NCBI GenBank assembly: GCA_028753945.1
Contig: JAPNXP010000001.1
Coordinates: 8,174,501 to 8,238,500, forward strand
Origin: Hexactinellida sp. DTS-2022
Lineage: Eukaryota > Porifera > Hexactinellida
DNA: 64,000 bases
Direction of reading: 5' to 3'
Below the pieces are notes generated by a model that saw only the letters and a list, made by a program, of their open reading frames with translations, searched no databases and was not told where the DNA came from. The position numbers and the translations under genes are program-made. This document shows positions 1 to 11,439 of the stretch, in pieces (the stretch's first letter is position 1; each line of letters begins with the position of its first letter).

Positions 1-1889
1 AACCCTTGAATAGATATATAAACCAAGTTGTGCCTTTATGTGGTCAATGCAGAATGCATGGAAGAATATATTATCATCACTGTAGATATTTTAGGCATTA
101 TTTAACTCATAATTAGTAAATTAAAAATCCCAATACAAATGGAATAAATCTCTGTATGTTTTACAGAACAGCCAAAATCCCTGTACGGTGGGCAGCAATG
201 AACTAGCCCACTTCAATACGTTTATAAAAATTAGCATGAATGACTAGTCAAATTTAGCACTTTGTGCTTTGATATCTACGTTAGAGGCGGTTCGAGAAAC
301 AAATCTGAGGGGTGGGCAGAGACTATTTCAGGTGGGCTGTATCTTCAAATTCCTAACTAAAATTGAACATACTAAAATCTTATTTATCTCAAATATTCAA
401 ATCTCAAATATATGTAAATACAATAATGTATAGTGAGGGAGTTAGATCTATCTGTAATTATACTAAAGGTATATAATTGGTGCAAAATGCGAAACTGAAC
501 TTTCAGGTTGGGTGGGCACGGATCATGTGATACGGAAGTTACCAACTAAACACGATAAATAACTACATAATTTAGCTGTTGATAAGTACCTTCTGGATGT
601 CTAATATCTCAATTTTAGAGATCTCCATAACAGGAGTATTACCCATTGAATAGAAAATCTAGGAACCTGATTTCGTGAAGCTATTTCTTCCTCTTATACG
701 AAATTCTCATTTACCCTGTTTGTACAAACGAGCTTCTGCTGTAATTCTTAAAGGAAAAGGCAAACAAGACCACCGCATTTGTTGTTTAGGTATCTCGCCG
801 AACTAAGATCCTGCCGTTGGACAATAAAGGAAGGGGGCAGTGGGGGGGGGCAAATGCCCCCCCTCCCCTTGGATCCGCCACTGATCTACGTATGTTCGCC
901 TTATTGCTAATATGTTTATCTTTAGAAAATTATATCTGAGTAGCAACCTAAAGCAATAGCTACTTTCTATAAAAGACCACCGTTATAAAATGACACAATA
1001 ATCATTCAAACGTTCTGGCAGATTGTAACTGGACAAATAATTGCACTCTCTAAAATGCAACAGCTCCTTCAGTTGCACCCCCTCTTTTTATGAGCTAGCG
1101 CCGCCACTGCCTATATGTCAAAAATCACATTTGGAAGCTTCCACTTTCTTCAATCAACTCGGAACATACAAACAAATATATATCTAAAGCTAAGTTGTTT
1201 AATACGTCTTTTATTTGTTACGTATTACGTATACTACGTATAATGTAATACGTATTATACGTATACCTTACAAATAATATCGAGCTAATGGAATTTGCTT
1301 TGAACAACTTTTGGTTTAATCGTTGTTCTTTTATATGCTAATCGACTCGTAGTTTAGTTTGTATAGTACAAATATGATTATTTGCTAGATGTTGTATTTA
1401 CAACAAGAATTACAAATATCCTATTGAATTTACTTCGAAACTTCCCTAGTTGATGATAGATTTAACGTATAATACGTACTAGTGGATAGCGTATTACATA
1501 TAATACGTAATCAACTTAGCTGTTTAGAGCCATTCTAATAGGTCTAAATCCAAACTTGCTAAGGAATATGATTGAATTTGACGGACTTATAGAAGAAGAT
1601 GGTCCATTTTTTGACAACTTAGCTTGTAGTTATTTCATAATTGTCAGAATATGCATGGAACATGAGGTGCATCAAATTAATTAAACAATGGGAATACTTA
1701 TTACACATTAATAAAAACTTTCACATTAACATTGTGGGGGGTAGCGAGCATTTCTACATCTGTAAAGGGGTCGCATGGTACAAAAGGTTGAAAACCCCTG
1801 CTTTAGGGTATATCTCGCGATTTAAGCTCCCATGCCGGTTTCGAAAATTTGGGCAAACTTTTTTATAGCTTTAATAATTAATACCATAT
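1..1889. other. AT-rich stretch without recognisable genes
   Basis: No ORF here has recognisable protein character. Two sequences look like ends of old hAT-type elements: a G/C-tract block around 838-885 ending in a CCACTG-type end, and another near 1075-1111. Their partner ends were not found. Between about 1195 and 1515 there are clusters of nested TACGTA/TAATACGTA palindromes. Nothing else could be supported. Confidence 0.5.
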
Positions 1890-2782
1890 TTTTATACCAA
1901 ATAAAAGTATAGTCGGCACAGTAGAAATTGTGTCTGCACAGCTGCAATTTTCGATTTCTTTCGCCATGTCATCAACGCCTCAAGGTGTTTAGACATATTT
2001 ATCATCTGGTCACGAGCCAAAAGAACGATTGTAAATTGGAAGTTAGTTAACCAGTTACGAAATTAATGACATGACATGGCAAGTCATTAAATATGCATAA
2101 ATTAACAATTATTTATATTTATAAATAATTATTTAATTGATTCAGCAATATTATCCACAGTTAATTTAATTACGTCTATAAATATTGCTTAATTTAATTT
2201 ATTTTAATTTAATCCATTGTACAGTAATACTACAATTAAATAGAAGCCAGATCGAATTCACAAGCTAAATCAATTTAATTATCGAAAGTTGAAACAATAG
2301 AGAAAGATTTAACAGGTTAAATAAATATAATTATCGCATGTTGAAAGTTTGAAACTTGAAACAATAGAGTAAGATTTAACAAGTTAAATCAATATATTTA
2401 TTACAAGTTGAATTAATAGAATTAGATTCAATAGAATTATTACAAGTTGAAACAATGGAAATTGTTTAATGTTTACTGAATCTGAAGTGCGAGGAAACAC
2501 AGGAGATTGGCACCCCAATTATGGCATGAACCTATGCCAAATTGAACATTTGTGATTCACCAAAAGGTGTACAATTAAATTATCTATACAAATATGTGAT
2601 TTTATCAAGGTCACTATTAATTATTTCATGTTATGAGCCATAATTAGATTAAAAAGGTGTTAAAATTCTTTGATCAAAAATCATAACCCCAGGTGCAAAT
2701 TAGACGGTCACTCCGCACCTATATGCTAAGTTTCAGCTATTTATCTATAGAGGTATAGACAGGGCACCGGCTACGAGAAATA

Positions 2783-2909
2783 AAAATCCAAAATTGCAGC
2801 CTGTGCCGACGCATGTTCCTTTGGTGGCACAATATTTTGTTGGTGGTTTATCGATAGTGCCTCCTATGGAACATGCTGTCGGCACAGGCTGCAATTTTGG
2901 ATTTTTTTC
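2783..2909. repeat. Long hairpin (inverted repeat) of the array family
   Basis: Two arms of about 48 bp run from 'aatccaaaattgcagcctg' to its inverse and contain CTGTGCCGAC and GTCGGCACAG. They are separated by a short AT-rich loop. This is the same hairpin that occurs 17 times in the 14334-35975 array, here with the loop in reverse orientation. Confidence 0.8.
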
Positions 2910-4164
2910 CCGCCATGTCATCATCACTATGAAGGTGTTAAATTATTTCAGAAAGGTGTTTCAAAAGGCAACGACCCTTAGTGAGTGGGAAGTCTCCATT
3001 TGGCTCACTTTATTTGAGAGATATTCAAGTTGCAGTAGAATTTAATATGTGCTGAGTCATCATTTTTTAGGTGCGTGTTGGGTATTCACCCAACTCCAAC
3101 CAACCCATGCGAATTATTTAATTCACTAAATTGTAAAAATATATTTTTTTGACGATGTCATAATCACCTCAAGGTGTCAAGACCCACTTGTATAGGTGGT
3201 ACCTAGCATAAGGACCAATTGATAAATTGAAAGTTTGTTTCTATCTTGAATCATCTCTGAGATTAATGAAATTTAGCTAATTAGTATAAATTTAATTAAT
3301 GTATTAATTATTTAACACCATTATTATATACAGCAAAATAAATTAGGTTCAATTATTTGCAATAATTATTCATTTAAATTGGAATTCACTATCATATTTG
3401 ATTTCAGCGCACTCGATAACCCCAATAATCTAATTGGAACCGTCTATAAGTTAAATACAAAATGAATTAATTATAATTAATTACGTCAGTACATTAATTG
3501 TGCAAGAATATTCTCGCCGAAATAAATATAATCACTTAATCTGTCGTTGTTGTGGAATGTAAGATCTTAACGGTTCTATCATGAACCATCTTTAGTTTAA
3601 TGCCATTAATTCATTACTTATTGATAATAAATTATATTATTAGTTATTTATTTAATCCATTGTATAGTAATACTACAATTAAATAGAAGCCAGCTGGAAT
3701 TTATAAGTTGAATCAATTTAATTATCGCAAGTTGAAACAATAGTGAAAGATTTAACAAGTTAACTCAATATAATTATTACAAGTAGAAACAATGGAATTA
3801 GATTTCACAGTTTTATTGAAATTGAAGTGTTGAGTAAACAAAGGAATTTCAACTCCCATTTATGGCAGAAATTAAACCAATTTTAACAAATTTTCTTCTC
3901 CCATCAGACGCAGAATTTTAAGATGAATCTAAATATGAAATAAAATTTTCGGGTTTATTAAAACATATTTTGATTTATGGACCAGACAAATTTTGAAAGG
4001 TGTTAAAAATGTGTCCAAAATGTGTTAATAAAAAATTGTAACCCCAGGTGCAAATTAGACGGTCCCTCCGCAACTACATGCCAAGTTTCAGCCCTCAATG
4101 TATACAGGTGTGGTCAGGGCACCGTCTACGGAGAAAAAATATAATAAATAATATTAAAGGCAGT

Positions 4165-4275
4165 AAGATTAGAACTGGGCCACTATACTATAGTATAGTC
4201 GGCACAGTAATAACTAAACAAGGCAGTAAGATTAGAACTGGGCCACTATACTATAGTATAGTCGGCACAGTAATA
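4165..4275 (-). repeat. Two copies of the palindromic 54-bp unit
   Basis: Two copies of a unit carrying the perfect 18-bp palindrome ACTATACTATAGTATAGT, flanked by GGGCC and CGGCACAG. They lie in reverse orientation relative to the copies in the main array. Confidence 0.85.
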
Positions 4276-5119
4276 AGAAATCTGAAAGTACTCCTGTGCC
4301 GACAGGCTGTTCCTTTGGATGCTCTATATTTTCTTGCTTAGTAGACATGTTTGATAGTGCTCCATAAGAAAATCCTGTCTGCACAGATGTAATTTTAGTA
4401 TTTGACGTCATGTCATCATCACCAAAAAATGTTAACCATTTCACTAAGGTGTTTCGGGATTTAAGATCCTTCGTAGTTTTGAAAGTTTATGTACATGTTG
4501 TTTTATGTTTCGATATATTGAATTCCCAAATTGTAAAAAAAACTTTTTTTGCTATGTCATCATCACGTCAAGGTTTTAAGCTTTATTTGTGTCGGTGTTA
4601 CGTGCCATAAAGAACAATTGATATATCATAAGTTTGTTTATAAGTTATATAATCACTGAGATAAATCATATTTAGCTAGTTAGTATAAATAATAATTTAT
4701 TAATAATTTAACAATTTCAAGTTCAATTTACTTTTTATATTTATTTTTTGGAATATCTATCTATTAATTTAAAATGAATTTCCCTTCCAATATTTGAATT
4801 CGGCACACTTGAAACGATAAGTTGAAGGTAAGTTGCCAATAAAATCACTGGGTTTATGGTTTTGTTAACACAATAAATAGCCCTTAAAATTATTAAATCA
4901 ATGGTTTTCAACCTTTTTTTGTACTACGGAACCCCTAAATTGTTTGTGGCAGCACGCGGGACCCTACACTTCTAATTCCTCTACGAATATATTATTAACA
5001 AATTTAATTACATTTATTTATTAACTAGTATTGTCAGGTACAGTTTCAATGTGAGATCTGTGATTGTTACTTTCGCATATTTCTTTTATTTGTGGTCTGA
5101 TAGTCAATAAGCTGCTAAA

Positions 5120-5329
5120 CAGTGATGTTTTTGGGGGGGGGGGCTCGGGGGGGGGCGCCCCCCCACTTATTTCGAAAGGGGCGGCGCTTTTATCCCAGGA
5201 GGGGCGCTCCTTCCTATCAGTTATCTATAGATTCATTATTGGGGGCCGTTTTCACCTATGTTTTCTAAGAAAATGCTAAATTTGAAAAGGGAGCGCCCCC
5301 CCACTTCTTTTTTTAGCAAAACACCACTG
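5120..5329. mobile_element. hAT MITE with G/C tracts, 210 bp, nested
   Basis: The ends are CAGTGATGTTTT and AAAACACCACTG. A perfect 8-bp duplication, CTGCTAAA, lies at 5112-5119 and 5330-5337. The inside has long G runs and C runs near both ends. It lies wholly within the 4899-5882 hAT element. Confidence 0.88.
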
Positions 5330-5362
5330 CTGCTAAAGATTGTATTTCCGATTGACTATTAT

Positions 5363-5788
5363 CAGGGATGGAAACAGCCAAGCTGTTAATAGCGCTATTA
5401 ACAGCCACTGGCTGTTAACAGCAATTGAAAATCGAAGCTGTTAACAGCTAGATGCTGACCAATGCAATAATTGAAATATTATTATATAATCATTTAGTTT
5501 CATTTTCACTGTTATGTAAATACGATATGCAATTCGAATCTAAACATTTTTGAGTATAACTTTCTTTGCTTGTCCCTTTTCCTTAATCATTACTGATACA
5601 ATTATTGAATTTGAACAGCTTGAATTGGCTGTTAACAGCTAAAATTGGCTGTTAACAGCTAGAATTGGCTGTTAACAGCTTACTGGCGACTTAAATGCAG
5701 TTAAGGTTGAATGCCAATTGGGGACGAATTCTTAGCTGTTAACAGCAAACAGCCAAAATGGCTGTTAACAGCAGATTCACCACCCCTG
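5363..5788. mobile_element. hAT MITE built of GCTGTTAACAGC repeats, 426 bp, nested
   Basis: The ends are CAGGGATGG and CCACCCCTG. A perfect 8-bp duplication, ACTATTAT, lies at 5355-5362 and 5789-5796. The inside is dominated near both ends by the 12-bp palindrome GCTGTTAACAGC and variants, probably subterminal transposase-binding repeats. It lies within the 4899-5882 element. Confidence 0.88.
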
Positions 5789-6034
5789 ACTATTATGAGT
5801 CTCTGATGTAGTTACATCGTTTTGCCATTAATCTCACGGAATCCTTGAGGTTTAGTAGCGGGACCCCGGTTGAAAACCACTGTATTAAATATTCACTGTA
5901 ACTCACTTGATAATACGATGATAATAACAAAGAACGAAATTTGTTGTTGTTGTTGCTTGGTATTGTTTTGTATGTTTTATATTGATAACTCAATGAGTTG
6001 TATTTATATATATTTTAGCTATAACTTTAAAATA

Positions 6035-6823
6035 TACGAGCCCTTCGGTCTCGGTCGCTTTGCGACAGATCGGTGCTACGCACCTCAAGTTAACGGCCGC
6101 TGTGCGGCCTTACTCCTCACCCTTTCTGTCATGGCATGGTAGAAAGGGACGTTATGATTTTGAATTTTCATTATTTTGTTTACCTATTTGTGTAAACAAC
6201 AACAACAACAATAAATACTCATATTAGAAATTTATAAATGCGAAATTCGTGTTCAGCACACTTGTTTACTTATAATACCGTTGAAAGCTAACTTCTCGGT
6301 AGATTTTGAATTTTCATTAATTTGTTTACCTATTTTGTGTAAACAACAACAACAAATATTCATGTTAGAAATTTTTAAACGCGAAAATCGTGTTCAGCAT
6401 ACTTGTTTACCTATAATACCCGTTGGAAGCTAACTTCTAGGTTGATTTTGAATTTTCATTAATTTGTTTACCTATTTTGTGTAAACAACAACAACAAATA
6501 TTCATATTAGAAATTTTTAAACGCGAAAATCGTGTTCAGCATACTTGTTTACCTATAATACCCGTTGAAAGCTAACTTCTAGGTTGATTTTGAATTTTCA
6601 TTAATTTGTTTACCTATTTGTGTAAACAACAACAACAAAAATTCATATTAGAAAATTTTAAACGCGAAAATCGTGTTCAGCATACTTGTTTACCTATTAT
6701 AACATTTGAAAGTTAGTTTATATCCCATATTAATTGCGGTTTCTATTCCCCCATCACTTTAATATAATCCGGACAAACACACACACAAACACACACACAA
6801 CAATCGAGATTTAATAATATAGA
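6035..6823 (-). repeat. Diverged reverse copy of the ~570-bp tandem family, with internal minisatellite
   Basis: The left edge (about 6035-6135) carries the 'cgagcccttcggtctcggtcgc' motif and short GC-rich inverted repeats. The right edge (about 6770-6810) carries an ACACACAAACACAC tract. Both match, in inverted order, the ends of the units at 11440-13165. Between them, about 6154-6720 is a minisatellite of four copies with a period near 142 bp; each copy includes 'tgtgtaaacaacaacaaca' and 'cgtgttcagcatacttg'. Confidence 0.7.
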
Positions 6824-6825
6824 TA

Positions 6826-7270
6826 CAGTAGAACTCGGTTAAGACGTACCACCCTGGGAAACAAAAAAGTCTTTTCTAACCGAGGTACGTCTCATCCGTA
6901 TGCATAATCCACAGGTTGAAATACTGACTTGTTCAATGTTATAAATACGATGTGGGGTATCCAAGTCTTTAACATACTTAACGATAAGATTAAAGTATTT
7001 AGTTGTCACTTACTCACTTAAACCAATTACTAACCGAGTTCTGCTCTTAGTTTTCTAGAGTACGTACTATCCGAATTTAAATAAATACATTTTATATAGT
7101 ACTTGGGAATATAATTTGGTACGTCTTATCCGATGTACATCTTATCCGAGTACGTATTAACCGAATTATTTATAATGGATGAGATAGGAGAAAATTTTTG
7201 ATATTAATGAACAGTACGTAGTATCCGAGAGTACTTCTTAAGCCGAGTACGTACTAAGCGAGTTCCACTG
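6826..7270. mobile_element. Tc1/mariner-type MITE, 445 bp
   Basis: It begins CAGTAGAACTCGGTTAAGACG and ends CGAGTTCCACTG, and is flanked by TA on both sides. The TA target site and CAGT..ACTG ends are characteristic of Tc1/mariner elements. No transposase ORF is present. Subterminal copies of an 'acgtactaaccgag'-like motif occur inside. Confidence 0.85.
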
Positions 7271-7724
7271 TAGTAGGCAAAGTTTTCTCAATTTGTGGGT
7301 CTACAATATTGACTTAACTATCAGATTACCTCAACCATGGCTTACTATATATACGACTGTGTATGTTCCCGACTTGGCCTTCAAACAAGAAGGCCAGTTT
7401 TAAATTTCATTCAAAGCTAAACCATGCCTTCTATTGTGGTTTATTAGATTGTATATGGGGTAATCAACCATTGCGAGTCCATTAGAACCACTTTTGAGAA
7501 TCTCAGATTTGTGGTTAAGCTATTTAGGCGCTATTTAGGAGCGTGATAATGGTGGGGACTTGGGATTTTTGTCCAAATTATCACTATATCCAATATATCA
7601 CTATATCCAATATCACTATATCATTATGTAAAACGTCCCAAAATCCGTTTGAAATTCGGACATAAGGACAGTAAACCACGTGGCAGCGGTAATTTGTAAC
7701 GGGTATAAATACATTTGTTATATA

Positions 7725-7898
7725 CAGTGGATGCCGGTTATAAGCACATCGTCGGGAACTGCACTTAAGGTGCTTATAACCGGCATGTTCTTATAACTGA
7801 CATAAATTATACAGGGTATATGGCAACCGTTTTCCAACATAGTGTGCTTAAATCCGATATGTTCTTGTAACCGGTGTGGTTATATCCGACATCTACTG
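7725..7898. mobile_element. Tc1/mariner-type MITE, 174 bp
   Basis: The ends CAGTGGATGCCGGTTATAAG and ATATCCGACATCTACTG form an imperfect terminal inverted repeat flanked by TA dinucleotides. Several 'cttataaccggcatg' motifs lie inside. It is non-coding. Confidence 0.85.
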
Positions 7899-8069
7899 TA
7901 CTAGTAATCCTGGTAAAGCCGTCTAAAATCAGCAACTGTTAGTGTCCGGAAGTTAGAAGTAAGCTCTAAGGAAGATTTTACTTTTGCAAACGTCATCAAA
8001 TTGTGCAACATGATACTTCCATATATGGTATACAAAATCATAGAATTTAAAGCTTCAGGTATATAGTGT

Positions 8070-8420
8070 AGGGGTTCATTTGAGGGGGACCCCCCAATTT
8101 TGGGGGGCACCCCCCCATTTTTTCAACTTTTTGGATTCGATTTTGGGGGGGGCCCCCCTAAATTGGGAGATACCCCCCCCATTTTTTCAAGTATTTGCAT
8201 TCAATTTCAGGGGGGCCTCCTAAATTTTGGGCCCCCCCCCATTTATTTAAATTTTCAAGGGTATTTTGGGGAGGTCCCCCCTAATTTGGGGAGGGGGGGC
8301 TCTCCAGATGATAAATTGGATTTCGTAATTAGGGGGTACCCCTCCAATTTGGCGGGGTGCCCCCCATTTAGATCAGGGGTTATATTTTAATTTGGGGGGT
8401 GCTCCCCATTTACTAGATCC
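8070..8420. repeat. G-run/C-run repeat block
   Basis: Alternating runs of G and C (5-9 bases) are separated by AT-rich spacers at roughly regular distance, giving an imperfect palindromic structure. The plus-strand ORF through it (8100-8390) is low complexity and is not accepted as a gene. The G runs could form quadruplex structures; that is inference. Confidence 0.6.
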
Positions 8421-8555
8421 TATCTGATAAGTCTAATTATGAATATAATTCTCTAAAACAATCTAATTCTCTAAATTACATCTAACTAAATTCTTGTACT
8501 AAGCTCTAAAATCTGTCTAGATAAATCTTGTTTGAGAAAATTTGTCTGAGTCATC

Positions 8556-9671
8556 TTAATTATTGTCTATCTTTCTCTCCAAATGTCTCTTCTGAATCAC
8601 CGAAATAATAGGCTCATAGTGACAATATGAATTTTCAAGATAAATCCCTAATGAACTAGGCTTATTACGACCTGTCTTTGGATTGAAGCCTTGATGTGAA
8701 AATTTATTCCTTGAATCGTTGATTAATGTGAAAATGTCCGTTTCTAGCCAGATGGCTGCACTAAAGATTTCAACTTCAGTTGCCCAAACAGTAGACGTCA
8801 TTGCGTTCTTTCCCAAAATATAGTCCTCAATATTTTGATCTGTCTTGTTTCTTACATACTGCTGACATTTCGAAGATCGTTTCATAAATTCAATGATTTT
8901 TGTACGAACCAATAGATGAAATTCTTCTTTCTCTGTGAGCCACCAACTGAGTGCCCTATAAAAACAATTTCCATCAGGGATGATGGATATCTTCTTCCTA
9001 GCCACACAATCTTTCAAATTTCTATACGTGTTATTGGGGATGAAAAGAGTACTTTCAAAGCTTATTTTAATGTTTAGCTTTTCTTGAATTGTTTTTCGTC
9101 TCCATTCATTCGTTATTGGTTTAAAGTATTCCCCTTCTAAACTTAACTGATCTTTGTTTGCTGATTGAATGTATTTGGATTTTTGATTGCATGCTCCGTC
9201 TAAATTTGTCTTGAAATTTGTTTGCAACCTGCATTTGGAAACTTGACCTTGGATCTTGTTATATTTCGTTATTTTCACATTATGTAACGGAATTTTAACA
9301 AATAAGTTCAATATATCATCTTTTATATCTCTATTGGTTATGCTCACTTGTTCTTCATCTGGTGATATCTCTGATAAGATACAGTCACTTCTATCACTGT
9401 CGGAGGATATACATTTTTCTCTTCTTCTTTTTCCTAAACTAGTTTTAACTGCTTTGTAATCAACACTGGCTCTATCTAAACTTTTTTTGTGGTATTTAAA
9501 AGCTAACAGTTTGAAACAACATTCATGTTTACAATCATCTGAAAAGGCACATTCTTCGAAAAAATGTTTAGTAGATGGATTCTGTAATTCCTGAATTTTA
9601 GCAAAATGACGCCCTTTTTCATCTTCTAACCTACTTCGGTACCAATACTGTAAAGATCCTGGAATGTTCAT
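8556..9671 (-). CDS. OTU-like cysteine protease domain protein, part of a Ginger-like element
   Basis: This is a 371-residue ORF. Residues about 228-355 match the OTU (ovarian tumour) deubiquitinase fold. The DGNC box puts Asp233 and Cys236 at the active site and is followed by FYRALSWWL. A 'WATEVEIFSAAIWLETDIF' segment lies at about 296-314. The catalytic histidine is in NSYCHYEP (His351). The N-terminal part holds a Cys/His-rich patch (residues about 41-52) and no known domain. The ORF overlaps by about 40 bases, in another frame, the end of the integrase-derived ORF upstream on the same strand. The two were therefore probably one polyprotein (integrase then OTU), as described for some Ginger transposons. 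The OTU segment is uninterrupted and keeps its active-site residues. Whether it is expressed is unknown. Confidence 0.8.
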   Translation of the reverse strand: MNIPGSLQYWYRSRLEDEKGRHFAKIQELQNPSTKHFFEECAFSDDCKHECCFKLLAFKYHKKSLDRASVDYKAVKTSLGKRRREKCISSDSDRSDCILSEISPDEEQVSITNRDIKDDILNLFVKIPLHNVKITKYNKIQGQVSKCRLQTNFKTNLDGACNQKSKYIQSANKDQLSLEGEYFKPITNEWRRKTIQEKLNIKISFESTLFIPNNTYRNLKDCVARKKISIIPDGNCFYRALSWWLTEKEEFHLLVRTKIIEFMKRSSKCQQYVRNKTDQNIEDYILGKNAMTSTVWATEVEIFSAAIWLETDIFTLINDSRNKFSHQGFNPKTGRNKPSSLGIYLENSYCHYEPIISVIQKRHLERKIDNN

Positions 9672-11280
9672 TGAAACTATGGCATGCTAAGTATTTTAGT
9701 ATGCAATCAGTGTTTGTGGAATCTTGGTCATGTTCAACAAAAAATGATCCGCCGCAGAACTGAACAAACAGACTATCTAATACTTCAAAAACTAACTCAC
9801 CATAAAAATGGCATTCATTCCCGTTGTTATAAATTTCATTATTTTCTACTCTAGAATCCAGAATTTCAAACTGTTCTTTGTCACATGCGGTAATACTTTT
9901 CAATAGGCTGTGTTTCATTTTTCTTCCGTTGCACCATATTTCTGCTATGTGTTGTTCAAATTTTGTTACTAAGTTTTTGTAGTCTTCTAAACTCAACTGG
10001 CAGGCGACTGTATTTTTGAACTTATATTCATCTCTTTTGGTAGCATCAATAAGAGTATTTCCTTCTTGAAATAGTTCTGTATTGTGAACCCATTTCTGTT
10101 TTATGTCTCCATGAGAATTAGAATACTCCACTTGATATTGATTGGATAGTATATGTTTCCTTATTACTCTAACTTTGACGTTTAAGGTTTCAAGAAAATT
10201 TTTATTTTTCCTGAATTTAGAAATTAATGGATTTTTCATAAGAGCCACAGTTCCAATCTCAAACCTTTGAACATTAGTTTTCTTTGTAATTCGCTTATAA
10301 TTTCCCACTTGCACCTTTCTTGTCTGACTCAAAGTTTCTAAATTGAATTTTGTCTGACATCTGCAAAATGTCTAACTGCACCTTTCAAATCGGTGTGAGT
10401 ATTCCAATATTCTAATTCTAGATTGGGAAAAATGCAACAAAATTCTATATCATTTGTATTTATCTCTTCCATTCTTAAGCTGGTTTTAGGATGTGGTGAG
10501 GTTCTGTTTTTATAAAATTCCCATGGAGTACGAGATATAGACCTGTGTTCTTTGTGAATGTATGAGTCAATTACTCTTTTAATCAATATATCTCCCCAAT
10601 TTTCAATTACTTGAATATTATTCTTTGATAATTCTATCTGAATCTCTTTCATGAGTAGATATTTGAACGTTCTGTTAAATCGTTCTACTTGACCCTGTGT
10701 TGTAGGAGAATATGGTGATCCATTGACCAATTTAATACCCCGTTTAGGCATTAAGTTTCGAATTAAGGTAGAAACAAATTCACCACCATTATACTTTGAA
10801 GGATCTTTGGTATTCCTTCAACTGAAAATAATTGTGAAAGTATTTCACAAATTCGCATAGTTTCTTTGGACTTTAGAGGATAAGCACAAGCGTATTTACT
10901 GAAGCAATCTATTACAGTTAATACCCACTTATATCCCTTTCTCGAAAGTATGTCTTCAACCATAAGCAATTTGGGTAAGATCAATTTGAATTCTGTCAAA
11001 CACTTCAAACGTTTTAGTATGACTAGAATAAGTTCTTTTAGGGGCAATAAATTCGATGAACATATATCGCATTGCAATTCTAAGTACAGATTTTTCAAGA
11101 AAGTTTGATCCAAACCCCAGATATGAAAATTGGACTTCATTACTTTTGATAGTGTAGTAAACTTCGGATAATTCAATTGGTCATGATACCATTTTACTGC
11201 TGTTCTTAACATTCCTTCAGATAAAACTACTTTCTTTCCTTTCATAAGTAACCGACCATCATCTGTTTCCTAAAAATAAA
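9631..11280 (-). pseudogene. Decayed Ginger/gypsy-like integrase (transposase)
   Basis: Reading on the minus strand there are three consecutive pieces in different frames. 11280-10763 follows a plausible splice acceptor and has a damaged HHCC zinc finger (second His replaced, C-x2-C kept) and the core start KGYKWVLTVIDCFSKY. 10751-10338 has SPYSPTTQGQVERFNRT, with the third catalytic residue (Glu). 10332-9631 is a C-terminal region where a GPY/F or SH3-like module would lie. The first catalytic Asp is reached only in a shifted frame. The second lies in a NGGEF context where the Asp has become Tyr. The integrase is therefore inactive. No upstream exon was found; the 570-bp repeats at 11440 may have displaced it. 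It precedes the OTU ORF on the same strand. Confidence 0.75.
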
Positions 11281-11439
11281 ATAAATAAACATATGTATCT
11301 TGTACAATTTTCAAATATATTAAAGCAGTGGTGCTCCAGTTATGTACCACTGTCCATCAGTTATATATTTGTTCGAAATTCAACCATCAAATAAAATATA
11401 AGAAATAATGAAGTTCTATGTATATTAATATTATTAAAT

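Larger units (their letters stand above)
1890..4870 (-). repeat. Reverse-oriented block of the long hairpin-array family
   Basis: This stretch is the reverse complement, diverged, of the family that forms the array at 14334-35975. Recognisable landmarks in inverted order are the 'accccaggtgcaaattaga' box (about 2687 and 4041), the 'ggtgccctgg' box in reverse, the hairpin at 2783-2909, the attachment-like 'caaggtgt' boxes, and the 'catgtcatcatcac' boxes. It is more diverged than the main array, so it is probably an older insertion. Short ORFs in it (for example 2794-3045, 4048-4341) are by-products of the hairpin arms and are not counted as genes. Confidence 0.8.
4899..5882. mobile_element. 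hAT-type non-autonomous element, 984 bp, hosting two nested hAT MITEs
   Basis: The ends are CAATGGTTTTCAACC and GGTTGAAAACCACTG, an imperfect terminal inverted repeat of the hAT CAGTGG type. A perfect 8-bp duplication, TATTAAAT, lies at 4891-4898 and 5883-5890. An 8-bp target duplication plus these ends identifies the hAT superfamily. No transposase is encoded. Two more hAT elements (5120-5329 and 5363-5788) sit inside it, so it is the oldest of the three. Confidence 0.88.

Noticed and set aside
5870..6142. 90-residue ORF
   Set aside because: Spans the hAT right end, a microsatellite-like tract and the GC-rich end of the 570-bp repeat family; no protein character.
8100..8390. Pro/Gly-rich 96-residue ORF
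   Set aside because: Translation of the G-run/C-run repeat block.
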